Position numbers and translations under genes: made by a program. A model generated the notes under the pieces. That model saw only the letters and a list, made by a program, of their open reading frames with translations. It searched no databases and had not been told where the DNA came from. Positions 17,445 to 26,432 of a stretch of DNA of 64,000 nucleotides are shown piece after piece. This stretch comes from Azotimanducus sp965220185 (GTDB taxonomy: Bacteria > Pseudomonadota > Gammaproteobacteria > Pseudomonadales > Azotimanducaceae): contig OZ244807.1 in assembly GCA_965220185.1 (NCBI GenBank), positions 1,922,001 to 1,986,000 on the forward strand, in the 5' to 3' direction. How positions within the stretch are numbered: the stretch's first letter is position 1; every line of letters starts with the position of its first letter.

Positions 17445-19151
17445 TCAATGCGCCCAGCGGCGATTCGCCGCAGCAATAATCGCGAGCAGCGAGGCTGACA
17501 CAGTGTTGCTGCTTTTGCCAATCCCGTAGCACTGATCCGCAGCTTCGCCCATGTCCTGTTCCGGGTTGTCAATGCACACGATGCACAAGGCTTCGGCATC
17601 CTTTCCAGTGGAAAGCGAGAGCTCGCGGTAGTCGAGAATGTTGAGCGGTTCATTGAAGGCTTCGACAAATGCGTTGACAAAGGCTTCGATCGGCCCCGTG
17701 CCCTCGCCGCGCAGCTCGTTGACTTTTTCACCAAAGCGAACATCCGCGGTCAAGCACTGCAGCGCCGATGCGCCTTTGGAAAGCTGATAGTCAATCAACT
17801 CGAAAGGTTTCGAGTTCGCTTGATACACGCGCAGAAGCTCATCGAACACCTCCTGCGCCTTGATTTCGCGGTCGAGCGTTTCAGTGAGCCGCTGCACATG
17901 ACGGCTGAATTCGATCAGCATGGGGCGTGCGAGCGCAACGCCAAAGTGCTCTTCCAAGACAAAGCCGACGCCACCCTTGCCGGACTGGCTGTTGACGCGC
18001 ACAGACTCCTTGTAGGACTGTCCGACATCGCCCGGATCGATTGGCAAATACGGGACTTCCCAGCGCGACCGATCAACGCTCGCCATGCCTTTGCGGATAG
18101 CGTCCTGATGCGAGCCGGAAAAGGCGGTGAACACGAGGTCGCCCGCATAGGGATGGCGCTCGTGTACGGACAGCTTGTTGATGCGCTCCACCGTGCGGCG
18201 AATTGCTGGCATTTCGGAAAGATCGAGCTCCGGGTCCACGCCCTGCGAAAAGAGATTCATCGCCATGGTCACAAGGTCGCAATTGCCAGTGCGCTCGCCA
18301 TTGCCAAAGAGCGTCCCCTCCACGCGCGTCGCGCCCGCCATGAGCGCAAGCTCGGTGGCCGCGATGCCGGTGCCGCGGTCATTGTGCGTATGCAGGCTGA
18401 CAATCGCCGCTTCACGCGCTGAGAAGTGCCGAATGAACCACTCGATTTGATCCGCGTACACATTTGGCGTCGCCATTTCGACAGTGGACGGCAGATTGAC
18501 AATCATAGGCTTGGCCTTGCTTGCTCCCCACGCCTCGGCCACCGAATCACACACTTTGACCGCAAAGTCGAGTTCGGTTGCGGTGAAGGATTCCGGCGAA
18601 TACTCCAGGGTCACGTCCATGTCGGATGTGTCCTCAAGCCGCTCTCGCACCATGCGGGTGCCCTCGACCGCAAGCCGCTCGATGTCATCGCGCTCCAGAC
18701 CAAAGACCACGCGCCGCTGCAAAGTAGATGTCGAGTTGTAGAGATGAAAAATGGCGCGCTTAGCCCCTTGCAACGCTTCAACCGTCCGGTCGATCAACTC
18801 CTCGCGTGCTTGGCAGAGCACCTGCAACGTCACCCACTCCGGCACCCTGTCCTCTTCAATAATCTTGCGCAGAAAATCAAAGTCGGGCTGCGATGCCGAC
18901 GGAAAACCGACCTCGATCTCGATAAAGCCGATCTTGACAAGCAACTCGAAGAGTTCAAGCTTCTCGTCGACATCCATCGGATCGAGCAGTGCTTGGTTGC
19001 CGTCGCGAAGGTCAACGCTGCACCAGCGCGGCGCCTTGGTGAGCATTGCGTTTGGCCACTGCCTGTCCTCAAGGCCAATCGGCGTGAATGATCGATATTT
19101 TTCAAACGGCATCGCACGGGCGGCGTTGCCAGCCTTCAAGGTGTGATTCAT
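17445..19151 (-). CDS. leuA: 2-Isopropylmalate synthase LeuA
   Basis: LeuA condenses acetyl-CoA with 2-oxoisovalerate, the first committed step of leucine synthesis. The 568-residue protein begins its TIM barrel with WCSVDLRDGNQAL (metal-binding D, substrate R), carries the HTHNDRGTGIA metal-ligand motif, and ends with the allosteric leucine-binding domain. The length and opening (MPFEKYRSFTPIGLEDRQWPN) match the longer, yeast-like LeuA class rather than the E. coli-like 520-residue class. It is monocistronic here. Confidence 0.96.
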   Translation of the reverse strand: MNHTLKAGNAARAMPFEKYRSFTPIGLEDRQWPNAMLTKAPRWCSVDLRDGNQALLDPMDVDEKLELFELLVKIGFIEIEVGFPSASQPDFDFLRKIIEEDRVPEWVTLQVLCQAREELIDRTVEALQGAKRAIFHLYNSTSTLQRRVVFGLERDDIERLAVEGTRMVRERLEDTSDMDVTLEYSPESFTATELDFAVKVCDSVAEAWGASKAKPMIVNLPSTVEMATPNVYADQIEWFIRHFSAREAAIVSLHTHNDRGTGIAATELALMAGATRVEGTLFGNGERTGNCDLVTMAMNLFSQGVDPELDLSEMPAIRRTVERINKLSVHERHPYAGDLVFTAFSGSHQDAIRKGMASVDRSRWEVPYLPIDPGDVGQSYKESVRVNSQSGKGGVGFVLEEHFGVALARPMLIEFSRHVQRLTETLDREIKAQEVFDELLRVYQANSKPFELIDYQLSKGASALQCLTADVRFGEKVNELRGEGTGPIEAFVNAFVEAFNEPLNILDYRELSLSTGKDAEALCIVCIDNPEQDMGEAADQCYGIGKSSNTVSASLLAIIAAANRRWAH

Positions 19152-19503
19152 GATGTCCCTGCCCTTTTTTCAGGCACCGGAAGTGCCTCGTGGTGGTTTT
19201 TTTTCGAGTTTCGCTTTTAAGCGCTTATGTCAAAGAAATACTGCCGGACCACACCGGCAGGAGCAGGAGAAGCTGCACATTGAAGTTGTCAAGCCGGGTT
19301 CGCATGGGCAATGTCTTGAGCAAGCTTGGCTAAAAAGCGCACTATGAGGGCAGTCACTATCGCAAGTCAAGTCTGAGAGCTGTCCAACGCTACATGAGGG
19401 TGACAAATGTGATTGGGATGAATCCGAAGCGTCTGCGCCCTCAGGGTATACAATAGACCCCGAAAGCGAGCAATGCTGGGCGGACGCAATTTTGGGAGCC
19501 GAC
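19152..19503. other. Intergenic region with hairpins and a Cys-rich micro-ORF upstream of leuA
   Basis: This 352-base gap separates divergent leuA and the ankyrin gene. On the leuA strand, 19280-19230 could encode a 16-residue peptide (M C S F S C S C R C G P A V F L) with four cysteine codons; its 3' part overlaps a hairpin (CTGCCGG/CCGGCAG, 19241-19260). A second hairpin at 19171-19189 (AGGCAC/GTGCCT) lies 25 bases before leuA. The peptide has one leucine codon, so this is not a classical leu attenuator, and no ribosome-binding site precedes it. Confidence 0.3.
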
Positions 19504-20352
19504 GTGACACGTGTAAACGACCAAAGAGACATCAACGGACGACGGCTTGGCGCGCTATTTGCAGCGTCTTGCCTCCTGTGGCTCGCTCCGCTGCACGCAC
19601 AGCAAGGCGACACATCGCTGCATGATGCGGCAGAGAGCGGCAACGCGAACCGTGTGATTGAACTCATCGCAGCGGGTGCGGAAATCGATGCGAAGGACGG
19701 TGACGGCGAAACGCCACTCCATCTCGCCGCGGGACATGGAGACCCGGCTACGGTGCAGGCGCTTCTTGACGCTGGTGCCGATGTCAGCATCAGGAACACC
19801 GCCTACGGCAGCACGGCCATCTATTATTCAGCATGGTTTGGTCATATGGATGCCGTGCGCGCGCTGCTCGAGGCAGGCGCGGCCGTCAACGACCGCAATT
19901 ACAGCGGCACCACACCACTTCACTACGCGGCATGGTACGGGCATACCGAGGTCATTCTCCACCTCATCAAAGAAGGCGCGAAAGTTGATGCAGAAGGGGG
20001 TGGCTACACACCACTATCACGCGCTGCGGCGAATGGGCACGAAGAGGCCGTGCGCGCACTGCTTGATGCGGGCGCCGATGTGAATGTGCGCGACGATGGG
20101 GGTTATCCGGGACTTTTCCGTGCAGCGTTGGGCGGACACCTTGGTGTGATTCACGCGCTGATCGAAGCGGATGCAGATGTCAATGCCATGGGATACTTCA
20201 ATCGCACACCGCTGCACGCCGCCGCGGAGAACGGCCATTCGGACGCGATACATGTCCTCATTGAAGCGGGCGCCGATGTGAATGTGAAGGACGACAAAGG
20301 CGAAACGCCGCTCCACTATGCGGCAGAGAGCGCGTCGGGCGGGAGGGAGTAG
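19504..20352 (+). CDS. Secreted ankyrin-repeat protein
   Basis: A 282-residue protein with an N-terminal signal peptide (GALFAASCLLWLAPLHAQ) and about seven ankyrin repeats covering the rest, each with the TPLHxAA and LLxAGADVN consensus. Export suggests a periplasmic or released scaffold that binds other proteins; the partner is unknown. I chose the GTG at 19504 because GGGAG lies 6-10 bases upstream; a TTG at 19492 would have no such site. The last repeat is followed directly by the stop, so the protein may be clipped at its C-terminus. Confidence 0.85.
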   Translation: MTRVNDQRDINGRRLGALFAASCLLWLAPLHAQQGDTSLHDAAESGNANRVIELIAAGAEIDAKDGDGETPLHLAAGHGDPATVQALLDAGADVSIRNTAYGSTAIYYSAWFGHMDAVRALLEAGAAVNDRNYSGTTPLHYAAWYGHTEVILHLIKEGAKVDAEGGGYTPLSRAAANGHEEAVRALLDAGADVNVRDDGGYPGLFRAALGGHLGVIHALIEADADVNAMGYFNRTPLHAAAENGHSDAIHVLIEAGADVNVKDDKGETPLHYAAESASGGRE

Positions 20353-20402
20353 GCCCTCCCGATGGCACGTTGAAAAGACACAAGAACACGAGGAAACACG
20401 GC

Positions 20403-20648
20403 ATGAAGGTACTGGTTTCGTTTCTGGTCATCATCGTGCTGCTCACCGGATGCGGTCAGTCAGCCGAGACAGCGAGAAGCAAGGATTCGATACGTGCACT
20501 GCTTGAGGCGGGTGCGGATATGAACGCCCGCAACGAGAGCGGCCAGACGCCGCTTCAGGTCGCCGCTGAGAATGGGCACGACGAGATCGTGCGCGAACTC
20601 TGCGCTATCAGCGGCATTGAGGACGAAGGCGGCATCTGCGCCCAATAG
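20403..20648 (+). CDS. Small ankyrin-repeat lipoprotein
   Basis: An 81-residue protein beginning MKVLVSFLVIIVLLTGC, a lipoprotein signal peptide with lipidated Cys 17. It is followed by one and a half ankyrin repeats. It lies 50 bases after the larger ankyrin gene and its repeat is close in sequence, so it may have arisen by partial duplication. It ends in CAISGIEDEGGICAQ. Confidence 0.6.
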   Translation: MKVLVSFLVIIVLLTGCGQSAETARSKDSIRALLEAGADMNARNESGQTPLQVAAENGHDEIVRELCAISGIEDEGGICAQ

Positions 20649-20663
20649 TCGGCCTGCTTGGTG

Positions 20664-20867
20664 TCGCTTCGGAGCACCCCCGGGGCTGCCTTCCCTGGCA
20701 GCCCGTTCGCCCCTTGCGGAGCAGTGCTCCGCATCGCGCTGCGCTTCGCTTCGGAACGGAAGTTGATGCGGACATCCTGTCACCGCGCAGTCGCTTCGGA
20801 GCACCCCCGGGGCTGCCTTCCCTGGCAGCCCGTTCGCCCCTTGCGGAGCAGTGCTCCGCATCGCGCT
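20664..20867. repeat. Two copies of a 77-bp intergenic repeat
   Basis: Bases 20664-20740 and 20791-20867 are identical over 77 bases and start 127 bases apart. Each copy contains two palindromes: GGCTGCC/GGCAGCC and GGAGCAGTGCTCC. The spacing region between copies is unique. They sit between the convergent ankyrin lipoprotein and moaA and could act as bidirectional terminators or a REP-like repeat. Confidence 0.8.
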
Positions 20868-20882
20868 TTGCGCGACCGGGGC

Positions 20883-21848
20883 TCACCCACCAATAAATTT
20901 CATGACTGTGGCTTGTCCGCTGAAGGCTGCTGGCTGCTTGTCTTGTAGGGCGAGAGCGAGTCTGTCTCGGAGCGCATCTCGGGCAGTTTCAATAGGCAGC
21001 GATAGCAGATCGCCTATCGGATGATGCCTTGCGCTTGACAGGCATCCGTAAAGATTGCCTTCCGAAGACAGCCGCAAGCGCGTGCAACTCGCACAAAACG
21101 GCTGGCTGTGGTTGGCGATAATGCCGAAATGCCCCTTCCCTTCAATGGCGAAGCGCACCGCAGTCGAGTCATAGGGCGCATCGGCACGCTCAAATGCGTA
21201 CTTTGTGGTGATGATCTCAAGCAACTCGTCCATGCCGACATAGTCGCGATGAAACTCAGGAGAAGACTTGAGATGCCCCATATTCATCAACTCGATCATG
21301 CGCAGTTCGACATTGCGAGCCAAGCAGTAGTCAAGCAATGGAAGTACTTGATCGAGGTTGCCTGTTCTAAGCGGCACCATATTGACCTTGACTTTGAACC
21401 CCCTGTCGAGGGCAGCATCGAGGCCGTTGAGGACAGTTTCAAGGTCGCCGCTCCTCGCCAACCGACGAAACGCGAGCGGATTGAGGGTGTCAAGGCTCAA
21501 ATTAATGCGCGAGACCGGCGAGTCATACAGGACATCTAGCTTCTTCTTGAGGAATTGGCCGTTGGTGGTCACTGCCACATCGTCGAGCGCAAGGGTGCCG
21601 AGCCCGCGAACAAATCCATCGAACCCCGGCGCGATCAATGGTTCGCCACCGGTGATTCGCAGCTTGTCGATGCCTGCCACATCGATCAGCAGCCGAACTG
21701 CCTGCAAGAACCCTTCGACAGTCAATTCATTGCGCGCCGCCATCAGCTTGCGACCATTCGGGACGCAATAGGCGCAGGCGTAGTTGCACGCGGCGGTCAA
21801 GCTGACACGAAGATTTTTGAACCGCCGCCCGCGCGCATCAACGATCAT
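20883..21848 (-). CDS. moaA: GTP 3',8-cyclase MoaA
   Basis: A 321-residue radical-SAM enzyme that starts molybdenum cofactor synthesis from GTP. The first cluster motif is CNYACAYC (C21, C25, C28), followed by LRITGGEPLI. The second 4Fe-4S site is FCASCTRLRL with a later C in LYGCLSS. The C-terminus lacks the family's glycine pair (GG) as the final residues proper, ending KFIGG, which does retain it. No moaB-E genes are next to it, but the molybdenum hydroxylase iorAB-like pair lies 1.1 kb away and moeA at 47 kb. Confidence 0.93.
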   Translation of the reverse strand: MIVDARGRRFKNLRVSLTAACNYACAYCVPNGRKLMAARNELTVEGFLQAVRLLIDVAGIDKLRITGGEPLIAPGFDGFVRGLGTLALDDVAVTTNGQFLKKKLDVLYDSPVSRINLSLDTLNPLAFRRLARSGDLETVLNGLDAALDRGFKVKVNMVPLRTGNLDQVLPLLDYCLARNVELRMIELMNMGHLKSSPEFHRDYVGMDELLEIITTKYAFERADAPYDSTAVRFAIEGKGHFGIIANHSQPFCASCTRLRLSSEGNLYGCLSSARHHPIGDLLSLPIETARDALRDRLALALQDKQPAAFSGQATVMKFIGG

Positions 21849-21875
21849 AGGTCTGTCACCTGCAACTCACAGCCG

Positions 21876-22292
21876 CTACTGAACAACTTCAGGCAAATCG
21901 CCAGTGCGGATCGCTTGCCGCAGCAACACATAGGCGAACCCGACCATGACCACTTCAATGAGAATCAGAGATGTCACCACACCAGTAAATCCAGACCCCC
22001 CAAAGGTCAGCGCAGTGATGAAGCGCGTCAGCAGCAGGCAGCCACCGCCAATGGCTGTGAATGCGAGGCCGGACAACGCCAGCACACGAAAGCGAAGGCC
22101 CAAGAGCAGGAGAAATCCCCATCCAGCAGTCAGGCCACCATAGACCGCACGAATCTCAATATCGCCAACGACACCCAATATGGCGATACCAAGCGATGCC
22201 GCCATCATGTCAGGACTTATGATCGCAAACAGGCCTGTGGCCGCGAGCGCCAGCCCCATGATTGCCAGATAGAGTCGTTCGGCCACGTTCAA
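21876..22292 (-). CDS. DUF4345-type membrane protein
   Basis: A 138-residue protein with four predicted membrane helices, each about 20 residues long, and short loops. The pattern RAVYGGLTAGWGFLLLLGL after helix two matches the small DUF4345 membrane family, whose function is unknown. It ends 27 bases upstream of moaA in the same direction and could share its transcript. Confidence 0.65.
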   Translation of the reverse strand: MNVAERLYLAIMGLALAATGLFAIISPDMMAASLGIAILGVVGDIEIRAVYGGLTAGWGFLLLLGLRFRVLALSGLAFTAIGGGCLLLTRFITALTFGGSGFTGVVTSLILIEVVMVGFAYVLLRQAIRTGDLPEVVQ

Positions 22293-22353
22293 GCCTTGCG
22301 CGTCGGTCAGTCAGTCTCGACATTCTACATGCTTGCCCCTCGGCCACTTCGAC

Positions 22354-22529
22354 CTAGTGCTCCATCAAACTAAAAAAGAGGTATCAGCGCACCCTTCGGG
22401 TGGCAGCGGGCAGCCCCCGTGCGGCGTTGCGCCGCTTGGCAATATGCCCGATATTCCCTGCGCGACGCGCCTTGCACGGAAACTGCCCGCTGCCACTGAT
22501 ACCTCTTTTTTAGTTTGACGGAGCACTAG
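22354..22529. mobile_element. MITE-like element A with 34-bp terminal inverted repeats
   Basis: The 176-bp element begins and ends with CTAG. The 34-bp terminal repeats (CTAGTGCTCC[A/G]TCAAACT..., ending GGTATCAG) differ at one base. The interior is also palindromic and has no coding capacity. Bases 22435-22462 carry a module (core TTGGCAATATGCCCGATATT) that recurs in MITE-like element B. CTAG may be a target duplication or part of the repeat. No matching transposase is in the window. Confidence 0.85.
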
Positions 22530-22686
22530 CCGCGCCGTCGGCTTCGCGTCCAATCATGGGCAATCTCCCACATGCGTTGCAGAACGCCCCCTTATCGCAC
22601 TTGCATCTTCACTCCACAATGCTCTGCGAGGGTTGCCATGCTGGCAATCCGTCATTCAACTTCAACAACTCAATAAGGAGCATTCA

Positions 22687-22872
22687 ATGCAACAAGAACT
22701 TACTCGATCTCAACTCGCGATAGTTGCTGGCGGCGGTCTATACGACCATTTACCGGCGCCGTACCAGCCAGTTTCCTTTCCGTCTCAAACAAGCGAGGAG
22801 AAGCGGCATATTCGTGAACAATGGGGGCATGAAGCGATGTCCATGGTTCCAGCAACCTATCCATCGTTCTAA
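22687..22872 (+). CDS. Candidate double-glycine leader peptide (bacteriocin-like)
   Basis: A 61-residue peptide preceded by a strong ribosome-binding site (AAGGAG, 7 bases before ATG). Its first 16 residues, MQQELTRSQLAIVAGG, follow the pattern of leaders cut after Gly-Gly by C39 peptidase-containing exporters (charged start, ELT, spaced hydrophobics, GG). The rest would be a 45-residue product rich in P, Y and H with no cysteine. No C39 exporter or immunity gene is nearby, so processing would depend on a distant locus. A hairpin (TGGCCA repeats, 22901-22916, then ACTTTT) follows. Confidence 0.55.
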   Translation: MQQELTRSQLAIVAGGGLYDHLPAPYQPVSFPSQTSEEKRHIREQWGHEAMSMVPATYPSF

Positions 22873-22993
22873 CCGTATGACGAATCGCGCTTGCGAGCGC
22901 TGGCCACGGATGGCCAACTTTTCGCTGTATTGCGATGAGATATAGTGGAACATCCTGACACCAATGCTTCACCTTTGCGACGGGCTACATCAT

Positions 22994-23467
22994 ATGGCGT
23001 ACAACCTGAAAATCAACGAAACACTGGTCGAGGTTGACGCTTCGCCCGACACTCCGCTTCTTTGGGTGCTGCGCGATCACCTCGGACTGACCGGCACCAA
23101 GTACGGTTGCGGCGGCAACTACTGCGGCAGTTGCACAGTGCATGTGGACGGCAGCGCGGTGCGCTCCTGCCAACTGCCTGTCTCTAGTTTGGACGGCCGC
23201 ACTATTCACACTATCGAATCGCTTGAAACGCGGCACCCCGAACTGGTGAGCGCGTGGATCAAGGACAACGTCGCCCAGTGCGGGTACTGCCAAGCTGGGC
23301 AATTGATGTCGGCCGCCGCGCTGCTCAACGCGAGTCCAGATCCGTCCGATCAGGAAATTGATGCCGCCATGACCGGAAACATCTGCCGCTGCGGAACCTA
23401 CGTGCGCATTCGCGCCGCCATCCACCATGCGGCGCGCGAACGCAACCCCAAAGGTGCCAACGCATGA
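22994..23467 (+). CDS. iorA: [2Fe-2S] subunit of molybdenum hydroxylase (IorA-like)
   Basis: A 157-residue electron-transfer subunit of the xanthine dehydrogenase family. The plant-type ferredoxin cluster ligands are C39, C44, C47 and C59 (GCGGNYCGSC). The second cluster is in QCGYCQAGQ and ICRCGTY. It passes electrons from the molybdenum subunit encoded next. The ATG at 22994 was chosen as the conserved start MAYNLKIN. The stop overlaps the next gene's start (ATGA). Confidence 0.9.
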   Translation: MAYNLKINETLVEVDASPDTPLLWVLRDHLGLTGTKYGCGGNYCGSCTVHVDGSAVRSCQLPVSSLDGRTIHTIESLETRHPELVSAWIKDNVAQCGYCQAGQLMSAAALLNASPDPSDQEIDAAMTGNICRCGTYVRIRAAIHHAARERNPKGANA

Positions 23468-25692
23468 ACGTCATTACAAACCTCTCTCCTAATTTCTCGC
23501 GCCGGGGATTCATTGGTGTCTCTGGATCGCTGGTGCTCGGGGCAAGTCTCCAAGGTCGCGGCATTCTCGCTCAGGAAAACGCCGCGACGCTCTTTGAACC
23601 CAATCTATTCGTTGCGATCGACAGCGACGGCACGGTGCGAGTGACATGCCATCGCTCGGAGATGGGGCAAGGCATACGCACCGCCATTGCGCAGGTAGTT
23701 GCCGATGAGCTCGATGCCGATTGGTCGAAGGTCGAAGTCACGCAGGCGCCGGGCGATGCAAAGTACGGAAACCAGAACACCGACGGCTCGGTGAGCATCC
23801 TTTTGAACTATGATCGCCTGCGCGCGGCGGGCGCTTCCGCGCGGCTGATGCTGCGGCAAGCTGCGGCAAACCGCTGGGCGGTGAATGTTGGAGAAGTAAG
23901 CACCGTCCACCATGAGGTGATCCATGCCGCGAGCGGGCGTCGGCTCGGCTACGGCGAGATCGCTGCTGATGCGGCGCCGCTCCCTGTGCCGGAGAATGCG
24001 CCGCACAAGAATACCCCCGAGCATCGTTATATCGGCAAGCCTGTCGTTCACATCGATGCCGCGGCCATCGCGCGCGGCCAAGGGAACTTTGGCGCCGATT
24101 ATTCGTTGCCCAACATGGCAACCGCGGTCGTGGTGCGCTGTCCTTGGCTTGGCGGCGGTGTCGAAGCGATCAACAACGCGCCTGACGACGCAACGCCGGG
24201 CCTCTTGGCGATCGAGACACTGCCTCCCGCGCCAAGCGCCGGGCCCCTGTTTGCGCCGCTAGGCGGGGTGGCTGTGGTCGCAGAGGACACGTGGACCGCG
24301 ATCAAGATTGCACGCGGCCTTGACATCGAATGGGCGGGCAGCCCGAATCAGAACTTCGATAGCGAGGCGTTGCGAACGTCCCTGCGCGAAGCGGTGACGA
24401 AGCCGGGCACACCCGTGCCGGGGTCTGGCAAAGGCGATGTCGATGCCGTGTTCGCCGAGAACGAGTTAGAAGGCGGCATGGAAATCTCGGCCACCTACGA
24501 AACACCCTTCCTTGCGCATGCGCCCATGGAACCGCCGGTTGCTGTTGCCGACGTGACAAAGAACAGCGCTGTTGTACACGCGCCCTTGCAAGACCCGCAA
24601 TCAGCGCGGGGCTTGATTGCTGGCTACCTCGGCATGGAATTAGACAAGGTTGAGGTCACGCCGACGCTGCTCGGCGGCGCTTTTGGGCGCAAGTCGAAGC
24701 CGGACTTCGCGTTGGAAGCGGTCGAGCTTTCCAAGCGCCTCAATCGACCAGTGCGCGTGCAATGGCTGCGTGAAGACGACATTCGCCACGACTACTATCA
24801 CGCCGCGTCCGTTCAGCATCATCGCGCAGTGGTTGACGACCAAGGCATGCCGGAAGCATGGCTACAACGAACAGCGTTTCCTTCCATCACCACGGTGTTC
24901 GCGGCGCAAGCAGAAGCCCCGGCACCCTTCGAGTTGGAACAAGGGTTTTCCAACCTCCCCTATTCGGTTCCGCACCAGCGCATGGAATCGACAGGTGTCC
25001 GCCCCGGTGTGCGCATCGGCTGGCTGCGCTCGGTGTGCAACGTGTTTCACGGATTTTCCGCCAATGTCTTTGCGGATGAAATGGCAGCAGCCGCAGGGCG
25101 CGATGCCATTGAGCACCGCTTGGCGATGATCCCGAAAAGCGGCAAGCTGAATCAGCCTGGCATGTCTGCGCCCGAAGGGCACGAACTCGACTTTGCGAGA
25201 CTGCGGGATGTCATTGAGCGCGTCCGCACACTCTCGGAATGGGATCGTCCACGGCCTGAGGGCGTAGGGCTTGGCTTCGCCGTCCATCAGAGCTTCCGCT
25301 CCTACGTGGCCATTGTGCTTGAAGCGAGCATCGTGAACGGACGCCCGCGCGTATCAAATGCCTACGTCAGCCTCGACTGCGGTACCTATGTCAATCCGAA
25401 CAGCTGCGTCGCGCAGATGGAGGGCGCTGTGGTGTTCGGACTATCGCTTGCCCTCCATGGCAACATTGACATGAAAGATGGTGCGGTCGTGCAAAGCAAT
25501 TTCCACGACTATCCCGTGCTGCGTATTGCTGAAGCGCCCGCCACAAAAGTTGAATTGGCGCCGTCACAAGGCAGATTGCCCGCTGGCGTTGGCGAGCCGG
25601 GCGTGCCGCCCGTGGCACCGGCGCTAGTGAACGCCGTGTATGCGGCAAGCGGCGTTCGACACCGCGCCTTGCCGATCAGGCGTGAGACTTGA
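23464..25692 (+). CDS. iorB: Molybdopterin-binding subunit of molybdenum hydroxylase (IorB-like)
   Basis: A 742-residue subunit with a Tat signal (SRRGFIGVSGSLVLGASL) at residues 12-29, then two aldehyde-oxidase-type domains. Substrate-channel and cofactor motifs include CHRSEMGQGI, GGAFGRKSK and a late GEPGVPPVAPALVNAV, in which the active-site glutamate is expected. This subunit order and the Tat signal match isoquinoline 1-oxidoreductase-like enzymes, which hydroxylate aromatic heterocycles or aldehydes in the periplasm. The substrate is unknown. Tat export fits with tatABC at 55 kb. Confidence 0.88.
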   Translation: MNVITNLSPNFSRRGFIGVSGSLVLGASLQGRGILAQENAATLFEPNLFVAIDSDGTVRVTCHRSEMGQGIRTAIAQVVADELDADWSKVEVTQAPGDAKYGNQNTDGSVSILLNYDRLRAAGASARLMLRQAAANRWAVNVGEVSTVHHEVIHAASGRRLGYGEIAADAAPLPVPENAPHKNTPEHRYIGKPVVHIDAAAIARGQGNFGADYSLPNMATAVVVRCPWLGGGVEAINNAPDDATPGLLAIETLPPAPSAGPLFAPLGGVAVVAEDTWTAIKIARGLDIEWAGSPNQNFDSEALRTSLREAVTKPGTPVPGSGKGDVDAVFAENELEGGMEISATYETPFLAHAPMEPPVAVADVTKNSAVVHAPLQDPQSARGLIAGYLGMELDKVEVTPTLLGGAFGRKSKPDFALEAVELSKRLNRPVRVQWLREDDIRHDYYHAASVQHHRAVVDDQGMPEAWLQRTAFPSITTVFAAQAEAPAPFELEQGFSNLPYSVPHQRMESTGVRPGVRIGWLRSVCNVFHGFSANVFADEMAAAAGRDAIEHRLAMIPKSGKLNQPGMSAPEGHELDFARLRDVIERVRTLSEWDRPRPEGVGLGFAVHQSFRSYVAIVLEASIVNGRPRVSNAYVSLDCGTYVNPNSCVAQMEGAVVFGLSLALHGNIDMKDGAVVQSNFHDYPVLRIAEAPATKVELAPSQGRLPAGVGEPGVPPVAPALVNAVYAASGVRHRALPIRRET

Positions 25693-25696
25693 CTTC

Positions 25697-26230
25697 TTAG
25701 CTGCCAGCACCGCCACCGGAAAACTTCGCATAGGCCGCCCGGATGCCTGCGATCAGGAGCAACCCTAAACCAAGCAGCTGGTAGATCGGCCCAAGGAACG
25801 TTTTGATCGAAGTCGCTGTGGAAGCCCACGCGACCTGGGATTCGCCAATATCCGGAAAAGAGATGAGCATCGCGGTAATTTGGATATTCTCAAGAAGGTC
25901 GAATATGCCTGATATGACAGGCAGATAGGCCAACAACCAAAGGCCTTCGGTGAGTCTGAATCGATAGATGAGGCCAGCGAACAAGGTGACATAGACCAAG
26001 GGGAACAGCGTATCGAGCGTCGGGCTAGCCCACGCGTACAACGTTCTGCCGTCTTCCCCGTATTGCTCGAGCGCCGCCATGGCCTCTTCATACGAATAGC
26101 TCGGCTTCAAATCCAGCATCTCCCCATCGATCGGGAGGTTGGGAAACACGAGGAACAGGAACGCCAAAGTGGCAACGAACGCCCCCGCCAAGACATAGGT
26201 GCCGCTTGCGAACTCAAAATAGCGTCTCAT
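25697..26230 (-). CDS. Hypothetical four-helix membrane protein
   Basis: A 177-residue protein with four likely membrane helices (about residues 12-31, 77-93, 98-118 and 145-165) and a soluble loop between the first two. I recognise no domain. It is convergent with the iorB-like gene, with only 4 bases between stops, and is followed upstream by tRNA-Ala in the same orientation. Confidence 0.6.
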   Translation of the reverse strand: MRRYFEFASGTYVLAGAFVATLAFLFLVFPNLPIDGEMLDLKPSYSYEEAMAALEQYGEDGRTLYAWASPTLDTLFPLVYVTLFAGLIYRFRLTEGLWLLAYLPVISGIFDLLENIQITAMLISFPDIGESQVAWASTATSIKTFLGPIYQLLGLGLLLIAGIRAAYAKFSGGGAGS

Positions 26231-26251
26231 GTGTTTACCCTACTCGACCTA

Positions 26252-26327
<76 letters not shown>

Positions 26328-26432
26328 ACGCGAGGCTTCGCATCCTAGATGCGTTTGCCTGCGCCTGTCAATGTGCTTGACTGCAGAACATTGGCTGCAT
26401 AATGCGAATCACCACGACACCGGAGACGCTGC

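Noticed and set aside
19171..19204. Hairpin plus T8 run between leuA and the ankyrin gene as a terminator
   Set aside because: The T-run is separated from the stem by eight bases and is on the strand opposite leuA, with no gene reading into it.
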